A stretch of DNA of 64,000 nucleotides from Calothrix sp. NIES-4105. GTDB taxonomy: Bacteria; Cyanobacteriota; Cyanobacteriia; Cyanobacteriales; Nostocaceae. The notes under the pieces are model-generated. The model worked only from the letters and a program-made list of their open reading frames with translations, was not told where the DNA came from and made no database searches. Below are positions 54,215 through 64,000 of this stretch, piece by piece. The position numbers and the translations under genes were made by a program. The first letter of the stretch is position 1; each line of letters opens with the position of its first letter. The stretch lies in NCBI RefSeq assembly GCF_002368415.1, contig NZ_AP018290.1, positions 1,987,470 through 2,051,469 of the forward strand, in the 5' to 3' direction.

Positions 54215-55459
54215 GACGCGATTAATCGCGTCTCTACCGGAACGTACACGGTGCATTGCCGAGCGGTAAACTTGCTCAAACAATGCTCGTTGAGCATGAC
54301 TACCACCAATTTCATGCAAACGTAGCAACACTGGTTTAAGGTTAATAAACGCATTTAAATATTCACCGTTCGCATAAGCAACTAATCCTCTAGCTGCTGG
54401 TATCGCCACTTCTAACCACTGGCGCCTCTGGTTCGGTGATAATGAGAGAGCATGTTCGTGCATCGATAAGCGCATTTCGTTTGCCCAGTCTGTATATCCT
54501 GCTCTTGTTAAGGCATAGACATAATGCAAGTCTTGAAAAGGTAATGCGTGTTCGTGAAGACGAGGCAAAAGATAAACAGCTAAAGACTGCCAGTATTGAC
54601 TTACATCTACTCCACGTAACTCTAATCGTAATAATAGTGATATCGCTCCTACTTGGTCTTTTGGCGAATCTTTACGCGCGCGTCCCCAAACATGAGTGTC
54701 GTATAACTGCAAAACATGAAGGTAATCACCACGCTCGATATAATATAGTGCGATATGCCACCAATTATGGGTGTATAGCATTGAGTTACAACTAACCCAA
54801 GTATCAGCTAGACTTTCCATCCAAGCAATTCCTTCATCTATTCTGCCTTGGGTTTCCATCACATGAGCAACAGCATGATGTGCCCAAGGGTCATGACGAT
54901 TATAAGATGTCGCCATTCTACCCATCGCTTCTGCTTGGTCAAGCTGATGGCATTGTTCTAGACCAAACGCTAACATACCATACAAGAAATGATTGTCTTC
55001 ATTCTGAGGTAAGACTTTTTGAGCTATGTTCAATAATCTTTGTTTATCACCCAAGTAGAAGTAGTGATACTGTCCCTGCTGAACTGACACCAAGTCGCGC
55101 GGGTATTTGTCGGTAATTGTTTCATGTAATGCAATCGCCACATCAATCTTTTTGGTTGCCCAAGCTGAAATTGCCTGTATATAAAGCTTTTCTCGCTCTG
55201 TTACGTTGCCTGAATACTTGATAGCTGTTCGCAAATGAGGAACAGCTTGTTTTTTAGCTTGCTGATTCTCCTGAGAAAGAAAATAAGCAGCAGCGTAAGC
55301 ATGAAGCATCGCGCAAGTTGGGTCAAAGACAAGTCCTTGTTTGACTACATTCAGAGCTTCTTTACCATAACTAAGAGCTTGATTAGTAAAGCTGCTAATT
55401 GCATCAACAGCTTCGTGTGAATTTGTTGAAACTTCAAGCCCTTGAGCGTCTTTTAACAT
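54173..55459 (-). CDS. TPR-repeat protein (TTC38-like)
   Basis: 428 residues. Helical repeats throughout: ALNVVKQGLVFDPTCAMLHAYAAAYFL, HFLYGMLAFGLEQCHQLDQAEAMG, and DPWAHHAVAHVMETQGRIDEGIAWM, a signature of the TTC38-like family. The last 20 residues (GRDAINRVLIMIH) are encoded by the GTAGAGACG palindrome and by the antisense end of the PhnD-like gene, so the original stop was probably lost. A TACGGTA motif lies 30 bases upstream. Role unknown. Confidence 0.8.
   Translation of the reverse strand: MLKDAQGLEVSTNSHEAVDAISSFTNQALSYGKEALNVVKQGLVFDPTCAMLHAYAAAYFLSQENQQAKKQAVPHLRTAIKYSGNVTEREKLYIQAISAWATKKIDVAIALHETITDKYPRDLVSVQQGQYHYFYLGDKQRLLNIAQKVLPQNEDNHFLYGMLAFGLEQCHQLDQAEAMGRMATSYNRHDPWAHHAVAHVMETQGRIDEGIAWMESLADTWVSCNSMLYTHNWWHIALYYIERGDYLHVLQLYDTHVWGRARKDSPKDQVGAISLLLRLELRGVDVSQYWQSLAVYLLPRLHEHALPFQDLHYVYALTRAGYTDWANEMRLSMHEHALSLSPNQRRQWLEVAIPAARGLVAYANGEYLNAFINLKPVLLRLHEIGGSHAQRALFEQVYRSAMHRVRSGRDAINRVLIMIHPRKSKVIF
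54214..54237. repeat. GTAGAGACG palindrome (CGATTAATCG core)
   Basis: AGACGCGATTAATCGCGTCT then CTAC; same core as 16727-16754. It lies within the 3' end of the TPR gene and just after the PhnD-like stop. Confidence 0.85.
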
Positions 55460-55488
55460 TCCTACTCCCTAATAACTTACACCTAAAG

Positions 55489-55504
55489 TACGGTAAGTCG
55501 GTCA
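55489..55504 (+). promoter_or_regulatory. TACGGTA motif upstream of TPR gene
   Basis: TACGGTAAGTCGGTCA, matching 13 of 16 bases of the rhodanese site; 30 bases upstream of the TPR start. The gap 55460-55839 is otherwise AT-rich, with a weak TATAATCAGCCAG relative at about 55733-55746 upstream of the Rrf2 gene. No gene. Confidence 0.45.
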
Positions 55505-55839
55505 AATAACAGTACTTTATTTTGAGTATCTCATACACAATGCGAAAATTGCAAGTGCGACTTAGGTGCGAGCGGTGTAAATAAATCGGCGCCACCGAAA
55601 ACGCAGTAGGTCGAAGCGAATTTGATACTTATACTTGAATGTGAAGTTTGTTTGTATAATTCATAACTAATAACCAAAATTGATTAAATTGACAAAGAAA
55701 AACATTTGATTTTATAAAATAGACCTTATATCGTATAATCAGCCAGTCAGTGTAAGGTTGAGTTTCTCTCAGTTGTATCTGGGGGTAGCAGAAATAAATT
55801 ACCTTGGAACTGTAGGTATAAATTTATATACATTCGCTT

Positions 55840-56277
55840 ATGGAGCTATCGAGCAAGTCAGAGTATGCGCTTCTAGCCTTGTTTGAATTGGCTAGCTGCT
55901 ACGATAGCGGCGAGTCTTTGCAAATTCAACAGATTGCGGATGCTCAAGATATACCCAAACGATATTTAGAGCAGTTATTGGCTAGCTTGAGACGTGGAGG
56001 ACTGATTAAAAGTACGCGCGGAGTTCGGGGTGGTTATGTTTTGGCAAAAGACCCGCGACACATGACAGTTTTAGATGCACTTAAATGTATCGAAGGAATA
56101 GATATAGCTTCGTCGGAAGATACTAATTCTAGCCGTGCTACTGCATCTGGTGTAATTAAGCACGTGTGGAAGGAAGGACAGCAAGCACTTTACTCGGTCT
56201 TGGAGGACTATACACTGCAAGACCTTTGTGACTTGCAGGAGAAAAGTTCCCCTGCTACGTTGATGTATTATATTTGA
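55840..56277 (+). CDS. Rrf2-family transcriptional regulator (CymR/IscR-like)
   Basis: 145 residues. MELSSKSEYALLALFELA, IADAQDIPKRYLEQLLASLRRGGLIKSTRGVRGGYVLAK is the winged helix of Rrf2. In the region where IscR has three Fe-S Cys (about residues 85-105) only one Cys is present (ALKCIEGI), so an Fe-S cluster of IscR type is unlikely; this is more like CymR, the cysteine regulator of Bacillus. Next to sbpA in the same direction, it is the best local candidate to bind the TACGGTA motif. Confidence 0.85.
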   Translation: MELSSKSEYALLALFELASCYDSGESLQIQQIADAQDIPKRYLEQLLASLRRGGLIKSTRGVRGGYVLAKDPRHMTVLDALKCIEGIDIASSEDTNSSRATASGVIKHVWKEGQQALYSVLEDYTLQDLCDLQEKSSPATLMYYI

Positions 56278-56413
56278 TATATAACATCCCCTATTGGATA
56301 TAAGTTGAATTGTCAATAAGCATAAATTTGAAGTTACGTCTATTACAAATTGTTAAGTATAGATGTAATAGCTATTGCATTGTAGCTTGATAAACATTAT
56401 GATACTTATAATC

Positions 56414-56429
56414 TACGGTATATCAGTAG
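56414..56429 (+). promoter_or_regulatory. TACGGTA motif upstream of sbpA
   Basis: TACGGTATATCAGTAG, 50-65 bases upstream of the sbpA start, in the gene direction. Also reads as an imperfect palindrome CTAC...GTAG. Confidence 0.5.
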
Positions 56430-56478
56430 AGTTGTAGCATTTAAAAAAGCTACTAAAAGTATTATTTACGGGGCTACT

Positions 56479-57654
56479 ATGGGTAAGTCAAAAGTTTTTA
56501 TACCTTTTGCACAAGTAATTAATACGGTCAGTGCGACTATACAGGAAGCATATTACCGTATCAAAAATTTAGACATAATCTCATTATCAAAATCAACGGT
56601 GAGAAACTGGAGTTTGAGGTGCCCCCTAGATAACTACTTAAGATTAGCAAGTCTATTTGCGATTGGTATATCCTTAAGTATCGCATTAGCTGCTTGTGGA
56701 AGTAGTTCAGCTTCTTCAGCGGATGTCAAATTGAGACTCGTTTCGTTCTCAGTGACTCAAGCTGCTCACGACCAAATTATTCCTAAATTCGTTGATAAGT
56801 GGAAGAAAGAGCATAATCAGAATGTCACTTTTGAGACTAGCTACGGTGGAAGTGGCGCCCAAGCTGCTGCTGTGATTGATGGGTCGAAAGAAGCGGATAT
56901 TGTTCACTTAGCACTTCCTTTGGATGTGAATAAGATTCAGCAGGCAGGTTTGATTAAACAAGGTTGGGAAACAAGGGCGCCGAGAAATGGGATTGTCACA
57001 AGGTCAGTAGCAGCAATAGTGACTCGTGAGGGAAATCCTAAAGGTATCAACTCTTGGGAAGACTTAGCAAAAGACGGTATAAAGCTAATAGCAGCAAATC
57101 CAAAAACTTCTGGGATTGCAATATGGGAGTTTTTAGGATTGTGGGGTTCTGTAACTCAAGCAGGTGGTGACGAAGCAAAAGCACTCGATTTTGTTACAAG
57201 AGTTTATAAGAACACTTCTGGTTTGACGAAAGATGCTCGTGAAGCAAGTGATTTATTCTTCCTTCATGGAGAGGGAGACGTATTAATTAACTACGAGAAT
57301 GAGGTAACTTTAGCTGGACAGAATAATCAGAAGCTACCGTTTACAATACCTCAATTCAACATATCAATTGACAACCCAGTCGTTGTAGTTGATAAAAACG
57401 TCGAAAAGCACCGTACAAAAGAAGTCGCACAAGCATTTATAGATTACTTGTATTCAGAGGAAGCGCAGCGTGAATTCGCCAAACTCGGTTATCGTTCTGT
57501 CAACCCTCTAATTAGCCAAGAAGTAACTTCGCAGTTTCCCAAAGTCGAAACTCTATTCACTGCTCAAGATTTAGGTGGATGGGACAATATCCAGAATAAT
57601 TTCTTCAAAGAAGGAGCAACTTTTGATCAGATTCAAGCAAAAAGTAAAGCTTAA
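56479..57654 (+). CDS. sbpA: Sulfate ABC transporter substrate-binding lipoprotein, Met/Cys-free
   Basis: 391 residues. Leader of 72 residues with hydrophobic LFAIGISLSIALAAC; lipobox Cys73. Mature part: LVSFSVTQAAHDQIIPKFV, TSYGGSGAQAAAVIDG and ADIVHLALPLDVNKI, typical of SbpA/CysP. After Cys73 there is no Met and no Cys in 318 residues, a sulfur-saving composition. Binds sulfate or thiosulfate in the periplasm for CysTWA. The N-terminal extension before the signal segment (about 50 residues) is unusually long. Confidence 0.92.
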   Translation: MGKSKVFIPFAQVINTVSATIQEAYYRIKNLDIISLSKSTVRNWSLRCPLDNYLRLASLFAIGISLSIALAACGSSSASSADVKLRLVSFSVTQAAHDQIIPKFVDKWKKEHNQNVTFETSYGGSGAQAAAVIDGSKEADIVHLALPLDVNKIQQAGLIKQGWETRAPRNGIVTRSVAAIVTREGNPKGINSWEDLAKDGIKLIAANPKTSGIAIWEFLGLWGSVTQAGGDEAKALDFVTRVYKNTSGLTKDAREASDLFFLHGEGDVLINYENEVTLAGQNNQKLPFTIPQFNISIDNPVVVVDKNVEKHRTKEVAQAFIDYLYSEEAQREFAKLGYRSVNPLISQEVTSQFPKVETLFTAQDLGGWDNIQNNFFKEGATFDQIQAKSKA

Positions 57655-57663
57655 AGCTTTTCT

Positions 57664-57716
57664 CTACATTCCTTCTTTTCTTCCTTTGTGTCCTTTGTGT
57701 CCTTTGTGGTTCATTA
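57664..57716. repeat. Dispersed CCTTTGTGTCCTTTGTG repeat
   Basis: Three CCTTTGTG units between sbpA and pstS, the same family as 10327-10360 and 14097-14135. Confidence 0.8.
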
Positions 57717-57763
57717 AATAAAAATCTTGCTTCACAAATAAATTTGGAATGCGATAAAAGCTT

Positions 57764-58762
57764 ATGACGCGACTCAATCAATTAAAGAAAAACTTCTTCA
57801 TCACATCGCTGATATTACTAAGTCAAAATTTGATAGCTTGTAGCAGCAATCAAAATCAGTCGCAGGTCAGCATCGATGGCGCCGCCGTAGGATTTCCCAT
57901 CTCTTTAGCTGTAGCAGAAGAATACCATAAAGAAAATAAAGATGCTGTAGTCAGCGTTGCATCGAGTGGAACAGGTGGAGGTATCAGCAAATTTTGTGCG
58001 GGAGAAATTGATATTGTCGGCGCCTCGCGTACTATAAAAGACGAGGAAATAAAAAAATGTAAATCAAAAGGGATTGAGTTTGTCGAGTTACCAATTGCGT
58101 TAGACGGAATTGCCGTAATTGCCAATCGCGAAAATGACTTTGCCAAATGCTTGACTATCGAAGAACTAAGTACAATTTGGAAAGCTAAATCAGATGGAAA
58201 AATCTTAACTTGGAATCAAGTCAATCCCAAATTCCCAAATGGAATGATAAAGTTGTATGCTCCGGCTTCAGACACAGGAACATTTGACTATTTTACTCAA
58301 GCTATTACAGGTAAAGCTAAAAATAGCCGCACAGATTATACTCCTAGTCACAACCAAAATACTCTTGTCCAGGGAGTCGCAGGAGATAAATATTCTCTAG
58401 GCTATGTAGGTATTTCTTACTACATCCAAAATCAAAACAGATTAAATTTAGTTGGAGTAGAAAGTCCAAAAGGTAAATGTGAAAAGCCTGTTCCAGTCGA
58501 TAACGTAGTGAAGAACGTCTACACACCGTTATCGCGTCCACTGTTCATTTACGTCAGTAAAAAATCGTTAGATTCAAAACCATCAGTAAAAGAATTTGTA
58601 AGTTTCTATCTAGATAACTCTTGGAAATGGGTAGATAGCGTTGGTTATGTAGCGCTACCTGATGAAGCTTATACCAAAACAAAACAAAAGTTTTTAACGG
58701 GTGAAACAGGTACAAAATTCAAAAAAGCAAAACCAGGTGAACCAATTACTAACTTCATATAA
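57764..58762 (+). CDS. pstS: Phosphate ABC transporter substrate-binding lipoprotein
   Basis: 332 residues; signal segment and lipobox with Cys26 (NLIACSS). ASSGTGGGISKFCAGEIDIVGASR and PASDTGTFDYFTQAITG are PstS phosphate-binding motifs. Mature part has a single Met and four Cys, likely two disulfides. First gene of a pstSCAB operon; captures phosphate in the periplasm. The gap to pstC (58763-58910) holds a dispersed GTCATTCTGAGTG-type repeat. Confidence 0.92.
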   Translation: MTRLNQLKKNFFITSLILLSQNLIACSSNQNQSQVSIDGAAVGFPISLAVAEEYHKENKDAVVSVASSGTGGGISKFCAGEIDIVGASRTIKDEEIKKCKSKGIEFVELPIALDGIAVIANRENDFAKCLTIEELSTIWKAKSDGKILTWNQVNPKFPNGMIKLYAPASDTGTFDYFTQAITGKAKNSRTDYTPSHNQNTLVQGVAGDKYSLGYVGISYYIQNQNRLNLVGVESPKGKCEKPVPVDNVVKNVYTPLSRPLFIYVSKKSLDSKPSVKEFVSFYLDNSWKWVDSVGYVALPDEAYTKTKQKFLTGETGTKFKKAKPGEPITNFI

Positions 58763-58910
58763 AAAGTTTCAAGCACATGTCATTCTGAGTGCAAAGCGGA
58801 GCTTTTCCCGAAGGGTAGCGAAGAATCTTACAAATATTACTAAACTATTAGATGCTTCACTGCGGGACTCATGACATATTTATAAACGAAGTAAAATCCA
58901 AAATTGTATT

Positions 58911-59849
58911 ATGCAAGGCACTTACCAAGACGATTTCAATCAAGTATCGAGAGAGTCACTTGAAAAAAACGCATCTGATGATATCCAAGAAAAAGTTATA
59001 GCGGCAGCTTTATTTTGCTGTGCTTTAATTTCTGTATTTACTACATTCGGAATTGTATTTATTATCTTCCAGGTAACGTTTGAGTTTTTCCAAGAAGTAA
59101 GTTTTGCCCAATTCTTTTTAGACACAAAATGGACACCTCTATTTGCTGAACGACATTTTGGTGTATGGCCATTAATTTGTGGTACTTTTTTAACTACTGT
59201 AGTAGCAATGGCAGTGGCAATTCCTCTTGGTTTATCTTCTGCTATTTACTTAAGCGAATACGCTCCGCCAAAAATTGCAACAATTTTACGCCCAGCGATA
59301 GAACTGCTGGCAGGAATACCTACAGTTGTTTATGGTTATTTTGCGCTGTTATTCGTGACACCAGTCCTAAGAAATTTTCTGCCCTTAGAAATTTTTAATG
59401 CTTTAAGTGCGGGTATAATGATGGGAATTATGATTACTCCAACTGTGGGTTCAATCAGCTTAGATTCTATTAAAGCAGTTCCTCGTTCTTTACGCGAAGG
59501 CGCCTATGCTTTAGGTATTACAAAACTGGAATCGATTTTTAAAGTTGTTTTACCAGCTGCACTTTCAGGGATAACCGCTTCAATTATTCTGGGAATTTCG
59601 CGCGCGGTTGGTGAAACAATGACTGTTTTAATTGCTGCCGGACAACAGCCAAGATTAACAGTTAACTTAATGGAATCAGTAGGAACCATGACAGCTTACA
59701 TGGCGCAAATTTCTGGTGGAGACAGTCCGCGCGGAAGTTTGAACTTCAAAACTTTATACGCAGTCGGCGCCGTTTTGTTTATCCTAACCTTGATTCTGAA
59801 TATTGTTAGTTACTGGATTTCTCGCAGATTCAAAGAAAAATACGATTAA
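58911..59849 (+). CDS. pstC: Phosphate ABC transporter permease PstC
   Basis: 312 residues, six membrane segments. PLICGTFLTTVVAMAVAIPLGL, ELLAGIPTVVYGYFALLF and the cytoplasmic-loop motif REGAYALGITKLESIFKVVLPAA match PstC. Second gene of pstSCAB. Confidence 0.93.
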   Translation: MQGTYQDDFNQVSRESLEKNASDDIQEKVIAAALFCCALISVFTTFGIVFIIFQVTFEFFQEVSFAQFFLDTKWTPLFAERHFGVWPLICGTFLTTVVAMAVAIPLGLSSAIYLSEYAPPKIATILRPAIELLAGIPTVVYGYFALLFVTPVLRNFLPLEIFNALSAGIMMGIMITPTVGSISLDSIKAVPRSLREGAYALGITKLESIFKVVLPAALSGITASIILGISRAVGETMTVLIAAGQQPRLTVNLMESVGTMTAYMAQISGGDSPRGSLNFKTLYAVGAVLFILTLILNIVSYWISRRFKEKYD

Positions 59850-59896
59850 TTTTAGATTTTAGATTTTGGATTACTCAGCACTCAACACTCAGCACT

Positions 59897-60796
59897 ATGA
59901 CCACTACATACAAACGGGATAATTCTAACAGTTCAGAAGCAGAGTTTACCGACAATATCGAAAAAAGAGAAATTATAGGCAAAGTATTTGAATATCTTTT
60001 TTTATTAGGTTTACTCATTGGCTTATTTGTCCTAGCTTTGTTAGTCTTTGATATATCAAGAGACGGTTTAGCTAGATTTCTCACACCAGGATTTCTAACC
60101 GAAACACCTTCACGTTTTCCCGAAGAAGGTGGTATACGTCCAGCAATTATAGGCAGTCTCCTTTTAGGAGTCATTGTAATTTTAACTGCTGTACCCATTG
60201 GTGTAGGGGCAGCTCTATATCTCGAAGAATATGCGCCAAAAACTTGGTGGACATTGCTGATTGAGATTAATATTGGTAATCTTGCTGGAATACCTTCTAT
60301 AGTTTATGGGTTACTTGGTTTAGGTGTTTTTAATTACCTTTTAAGATTTGGACCAAGCTTAATTTCTGGCGCCTTAACTCTTTCTTTAGAGTCCTTACCA
60401 GTAATTATTGTTACAGCCAGAGAAGCGATACGTTCAGTTCCAGATTCGCTAAGAAATGCTTCTTACGGATTAGGTGTAACCAAATGGCAAACTATTCGCA
60501 GTCACGTTTTACCTTATGCAGTTCCAGGTATTCTCACAGGGGTAATTATTTCAGTATCTCGTGCAATAGGTGACGCAGCTTGTTTACTTGTAGTTGGCGC
60601 CGTAAGTTTTCTCACCTTTGACCCAGGTTTATTTCAAAGATTTATGGCTTTACCTATCCAGATATTCAGCTATATTACTCGTCCCGAACCAGGTTTTGGT
60701 AATGCCGCTGCTGCCACTATCATCACCTTAATTCTTTTAATCTTAGCTTTGAACGCAATTGCAATTTACATTCGTCAACGCTTCACATTAGATTAA
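59897..60796 (+). CDS. pstA: Phosphate ABC transporter permease PstA
   Basis: 299 residues. ALYLEEYAPKTWW, NLAGIPSIVYGLLGLGVF and RNASYGLGVTKWQTIRSHVLP are PstA motifs. The ATG at 59897 directly follows STRR units (ACTCAGCACTCAACACTC), with no clear Shine-Dalgarno, so the array may have altered the translation start. Confidence 0.92.
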   Translation: MTTTYKRDNSNSSEAEFTDNIEKREIIGKVFEYLFLLGLLIGLFVLALLVFDISRDGLARFLTPGFLTETPSRFPEEGGIRPAIIGSLLLGVIVILTAVPIGVGAALYLEEYAPKTWWTLLIEINIGNLAGIPSIVYGLLGLGVFNYLLRFGPSLISGALTLSLESLPVIIVTAREAIRSVPDSLRNASYGLGVTKWQTIRSHVLPYAVPGILTGVIISVSRAIGDAACLLVVGAVSFLTFDPGLFQRFMALPIQIFSYITRPEPGFGNAAAATIITLILLILALNAIAIYIRQRFTLD

Positions 60797-60821
60797 GTAA
60801 TCAATAATAGGAGATAAAAAA

Positions 60822-61652
60822 ATGACTAACACCAACGGTAGAAGCACACAAGTTAACACGGCTCTTAGCCAATATGATACTCGCGTATTTAATCTTGAAG
60901 CGGTTAAAGTTTTCTATAATGGTTTTCTAGCACTTCAAGATGTTTACATGGAAATTCCTGACAAACAAATTATTGCTTTTATTGGACCATCAGGTTGTGG
61001 AAAAAGTACTCTGCTACGCTGCTTCAACCGAATGAATGATTTAATTCCAGGCGCCAAAGTCGAAGGTAAACTCAACTACCGTAGCCGTAATATCTACGAC
61101 CCTAACATTAACTCGGTCAAATTACGGCGCCAAGTTGGAATGGTATTTCAAAGACCCAATCCTTTCCCCAAGTCTATATACGAAAATATTACTTTTGGTC
61201 CCCGTTCAAACGGTTATAAAGGTAATCTTGATGAACTTGTAGAAACCTCTTTAAAACGCGCGGCAATTTGGAATGAGGTTAAGGACAAATTAAAATCAAA
61301 AGGTACAGCATTATCTGGTGGACAACAGCAAAGGTTATGTATCGCGCGTGCTATTGCCATGAAACCAGATGTACTATTAATGGATGAACCTTGCTCTGCT
61401 CTTGACCCAATTTCTACCCGTCAAGTTGAAGAACTTTGCTTAGAACTTAAAGAGCAATACACCATTATTATAGTGACACATAACATGCAGCAAGCTTCCA
61501 GAGTAGCAGACCAGACAGCGTTCTTTAACACCGAAACGGATAAAAACGGTAAACGCTACGGTAGACTAGTTGAATTTAGTCCTACTAAACTAATTTTTGA
61601 GGCGCCGAAAACTCCAGAAGCTGCTGAATATATTAGTGGTCGTTTTGGTTAA
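60822..61652 (+). CDS. pstB: Phosphate ABC transporter ATPase PstB
   Basis: 276 residues. Walker [24 protein letters not shown], signature [16 protein letters not shown], Walker [14 protein letters not shown], switch VTHNMQQA, all PstB. GGAG Shine-Dalgarno. Last gene of pstSCAB; no phoU follows. Confidence 0.94.
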   Translation: MTNTNGRSTQVNTALSQYDTRVFNLEAVKVFYNGFLALQDVYMEIPDKQIIAFIGPSGCGKSTLLRCFNRMNDLIPGAKVEGKLNYRSRNIYDPNINSVKLRRQVGMVFQRPNPFPKSIYENITFGPRSNGYKGNLDELVETSLKRAAIWNEVKDKLKSKGTALSGGQQQRLCIARAIAMKPDVLLMDEPCSALDPISTRQVEELCLELKEQYTIIIVTHNMQQASRVADQTAFFNTETDKNGKRYGRLVEFSPTKLIFEAPKTPEAAEYISGRFG

Positions 61653-61698
61653 ACAGATTTAATTCTACTAAATCATATCTGGTTGATTGTCCATTCTG

Positions 61699-61726
61699 GT
61701 AGAGACGTTACATGTAACGTCTCTAC
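61699..61726. repeat. GTAGAGACG palindrome (TTACATGTAA core)
   Basis: Perfect 28-base palindrome identical to that at 43424-43451, 46 bases after pstB. May mark the operon end. Confidence 0.92.
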
Positions 61727-61919
61727 TTGTTTGTATCGTGGTAATCAAAGAATTATCGTTTGAATATCATATTCTTTATAAATCATCATTATTTGTATCG
61801 CTTTAATCAAAGAATCATTGCCTGAATATTATAAAATACTGTATGTTTATCGGATTTTAGATGTATGTACGTAATCAGTTGAATTTTGTGTGACATTCAT
61901 TACTAAAACGGGAGTTAAA

Positions 61920-62423
61920 ATGCTTAAGGCTATTGTTTTGGCTTGGCTATTGCTGTTTATTGGCGACTTCCTCTCAACATTTTTATACCATATACCTGAG
62001 CATGTTTTCGGTAGCTTGCATTTGAAAACGCACCACTCAGGAAAAAAAGACTTCCGTCATTACGCTGTTTTAGCGTTAAATTTCGATGTTCTTTTAGATG
62101 GAGTTTTAGGCGCCATACCCTATGTTTTAACAGCAGCAGTTTTATGGCAATTTTCTCCTATTGGTGTTATTTGCGGATTAATTTTAGGTCAGTTACACGT
62201 ATGGTGGAGACATACAACCGCTCTCAGTTGGCAAACTTCGCAATGGGTAGTTATAGTATGTAAGTTCTTATTTATCACCACCCCTGAAAGACACTGGTTG
62301 CATCATGAAAAAACCACCATTGGTTACGGGGATATTTTTACCTTCTTTGAAAAACCTGCAAAAGCTTGGCTGTTTTGGCTACGTTTACTAAGAATTCGTT
62401 TTCGCTTATTACAACAAGTTTAA
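61920..62423 (+). CDS. Fatty acid hydroxylase/sterol desaturase-like membrane protein
   Basis: 167 residues from ATG at 61920 (GGGAG upstream); a start at 61890 adds ten. About four membrane segments with His pairs HIPEH, LKTHHSG, KKDFRHYA, HVWWRH and ERHWLHHEK, as in the membrane di-iron family. Not close to the protein at 23642 by eye. Probable lipid or carotenoid oxygenase; substrate unknown. Confidence 0.7.
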   Translation: MLKAIVLAWLLLFIGDFLSTFLYHIPEHVFGSLHLKTHHSGKKDFRHYAVLALNFDVLLDGVLGAIPYVLTAAVLWQFSPIGVICGLILGQLHVWWRHTTALSWQTSQWVVIVCKFLFITTPERHWLHHEKTTIGYGDIFTFFEKPAKAWLFWLRLLRIRFRLLQQV

Positions 62424-62429
62424 TAATTG

Positions 62430-62510
62430 ATCCCCCCAACAAGAACGCTCTGGAGGAGGGCTAAAAAACTCTTGTTCCCCCCTTCCACGCGCTCTGCTAA
62501 AGGGGATCAA
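62430..62510. repeat. Dispersed GATCCCC...GGGGATC inverted repeat
   Basis: GATCCCCCC at the left and GGGGATCA at the right of an 80-base C-rich element with AACAAGAACGCTCTGGAGG and CTCTTGTTCCCCCC as inner arms. Noncoding dispersed repeat type. Confidence 0.5.
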
Positions 62511-62554
62511 AAAACTTGCTTTCAGCATATAATATAGTGTAAAATTACGTAACT

Positions 62555-62570
62555 GTATCGGCTTACCGTA
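62555..62570 (-). promoter_or_regulatory. TACGGTA motif upstream of metY
   Basis: On the minus strand TACGGTAAGCCGATAC, sharing TACGGTAAG with the TPR-gene site; 37-52 bases upstream of the metY start. Confidence 0.4.
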
Positions 62571-62597
62571 GATTAAAGTCTAAAATAAGCATATTAG

Positions 62598-63899
<1,302 letters not shown>

Positions 63900-63902
63900 A
63901 AT

Positions 63903-64000
63903 ATGAATTATCAAGAATTTATTTCTCCTCAAACCGAATTTTTCAAGTTGCCTCAACCTTTTAGTTTAGAGTGTGGCGAAGTTTTGTTGGGGGTTGAGGT
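63903..64000 (+). CDS. metX: Homoserine O-acetyltransferase, 5' end only
   Basis: Starts with ATG at 63903, three bases after the metY stop. The 32 visible residues (MNYQEFISPQTEFFKL, then FSLECGEVLLGVE) fit the MetX N-terminus, an alpha/beta-hydrolase acetylating homoserine. Truncated by the window; call depends largely on the metY context. Confidence 0.75.
   Translation, partial: MNYQEFISPQTEFFKLPQPFSLECGEVLLGVE

Overview
The window comes from a cyanobacterium, most likely a filamentous heterocyst-former of the Calothrix/Tolypothrix/Scytonema type (inference). Evidence: chlorophyll synthase ChlG, phycocyanin cpcB/cpcA, a PucC-like carrier, several small cyanobacterial-only families, heptameric STRR repeats (TGAGTGC, ACTCATA) and many dispersed palindromes. 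The DNA is AT-rich. I saw no HIP1 octamer GCGATCGC, but GGCGCC (about 99 sites by eye) and CGCGCG (about 43) are scattered throughout.

Layout. (1) 1-16.4 kb, all minus strand: a surface-polysaccharide locus with one ABC-2 permease (Wzm type), two Wzt-type ATPases, family-2 and family-4 glycosyltransferases, two CgeB-like proteins and four methyltransferases. Several share a coiled coil plus an SKFWKLR-type module. (2) 16.5-20.7 kb: DUF2862 protein, Get3/ArsA-like ATPase, chlG and an MFS transporter. (3) 20.7-29.7 kb: a divergent cluster with an alpha-oxoamine synthase, Rieske oxygenase, fatty-acid hydroxylase, DUF962/Mpo1-like protein, amidohydrolase, B12-radical SAM enzyme, GNAT-like acyltransferase and extended SDR. 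Three of these correspond in type to the bacterial ceramide enzymes Spt, bCerS and CerR, so I propose a sphingolipid-like lipid pathway. (4) 29.9-38.9 kb: housekeeping and small genes, a response-regulator remnant, an IMPase and a PucC-like carrier.

(5) 39-64 kb: a sulfur-centred region. It opens with a phycocyanin whose two subunits contain no sulfur amino acids beyond the initiator Met and the bilin-binding Cys, the hallmark of sulfur-starvation phycocyanin. Around it lie an acyl-CoA-dehydrogenase-like flavoprotein, a YeeE/YedE (TsuA-like) transporter, a two-domain rhodanese, cysA, sbpA (mature part free of Met and Cys except the lipid Cys), an Rrf2 regulator, metY and the start of metX. 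There are also wrecks: a cysT fragment fused tail-to-tail to a broken RelE/YoeB-like toxin, a Crp/CysR-like tail, a urea-transporter pseudogene and a cystathionine-gamma-synthase-like pseudogene. A calmodulin-like/Erv-ALR sulfhydryl-oxidase fusion and a pstSCAB phosphate operon also lie here.

A shared site resembling TACGGTA-NN-TCRGT lies upstream of cpcB, rhodanese, sbpA, metY, the cysT fragment and a TPR gene, with a related palindrome upstream of cysA. It may be the operator of a sulfur-starvation regulon. All functional calls rest on reading the translated sequences; no database search was run.
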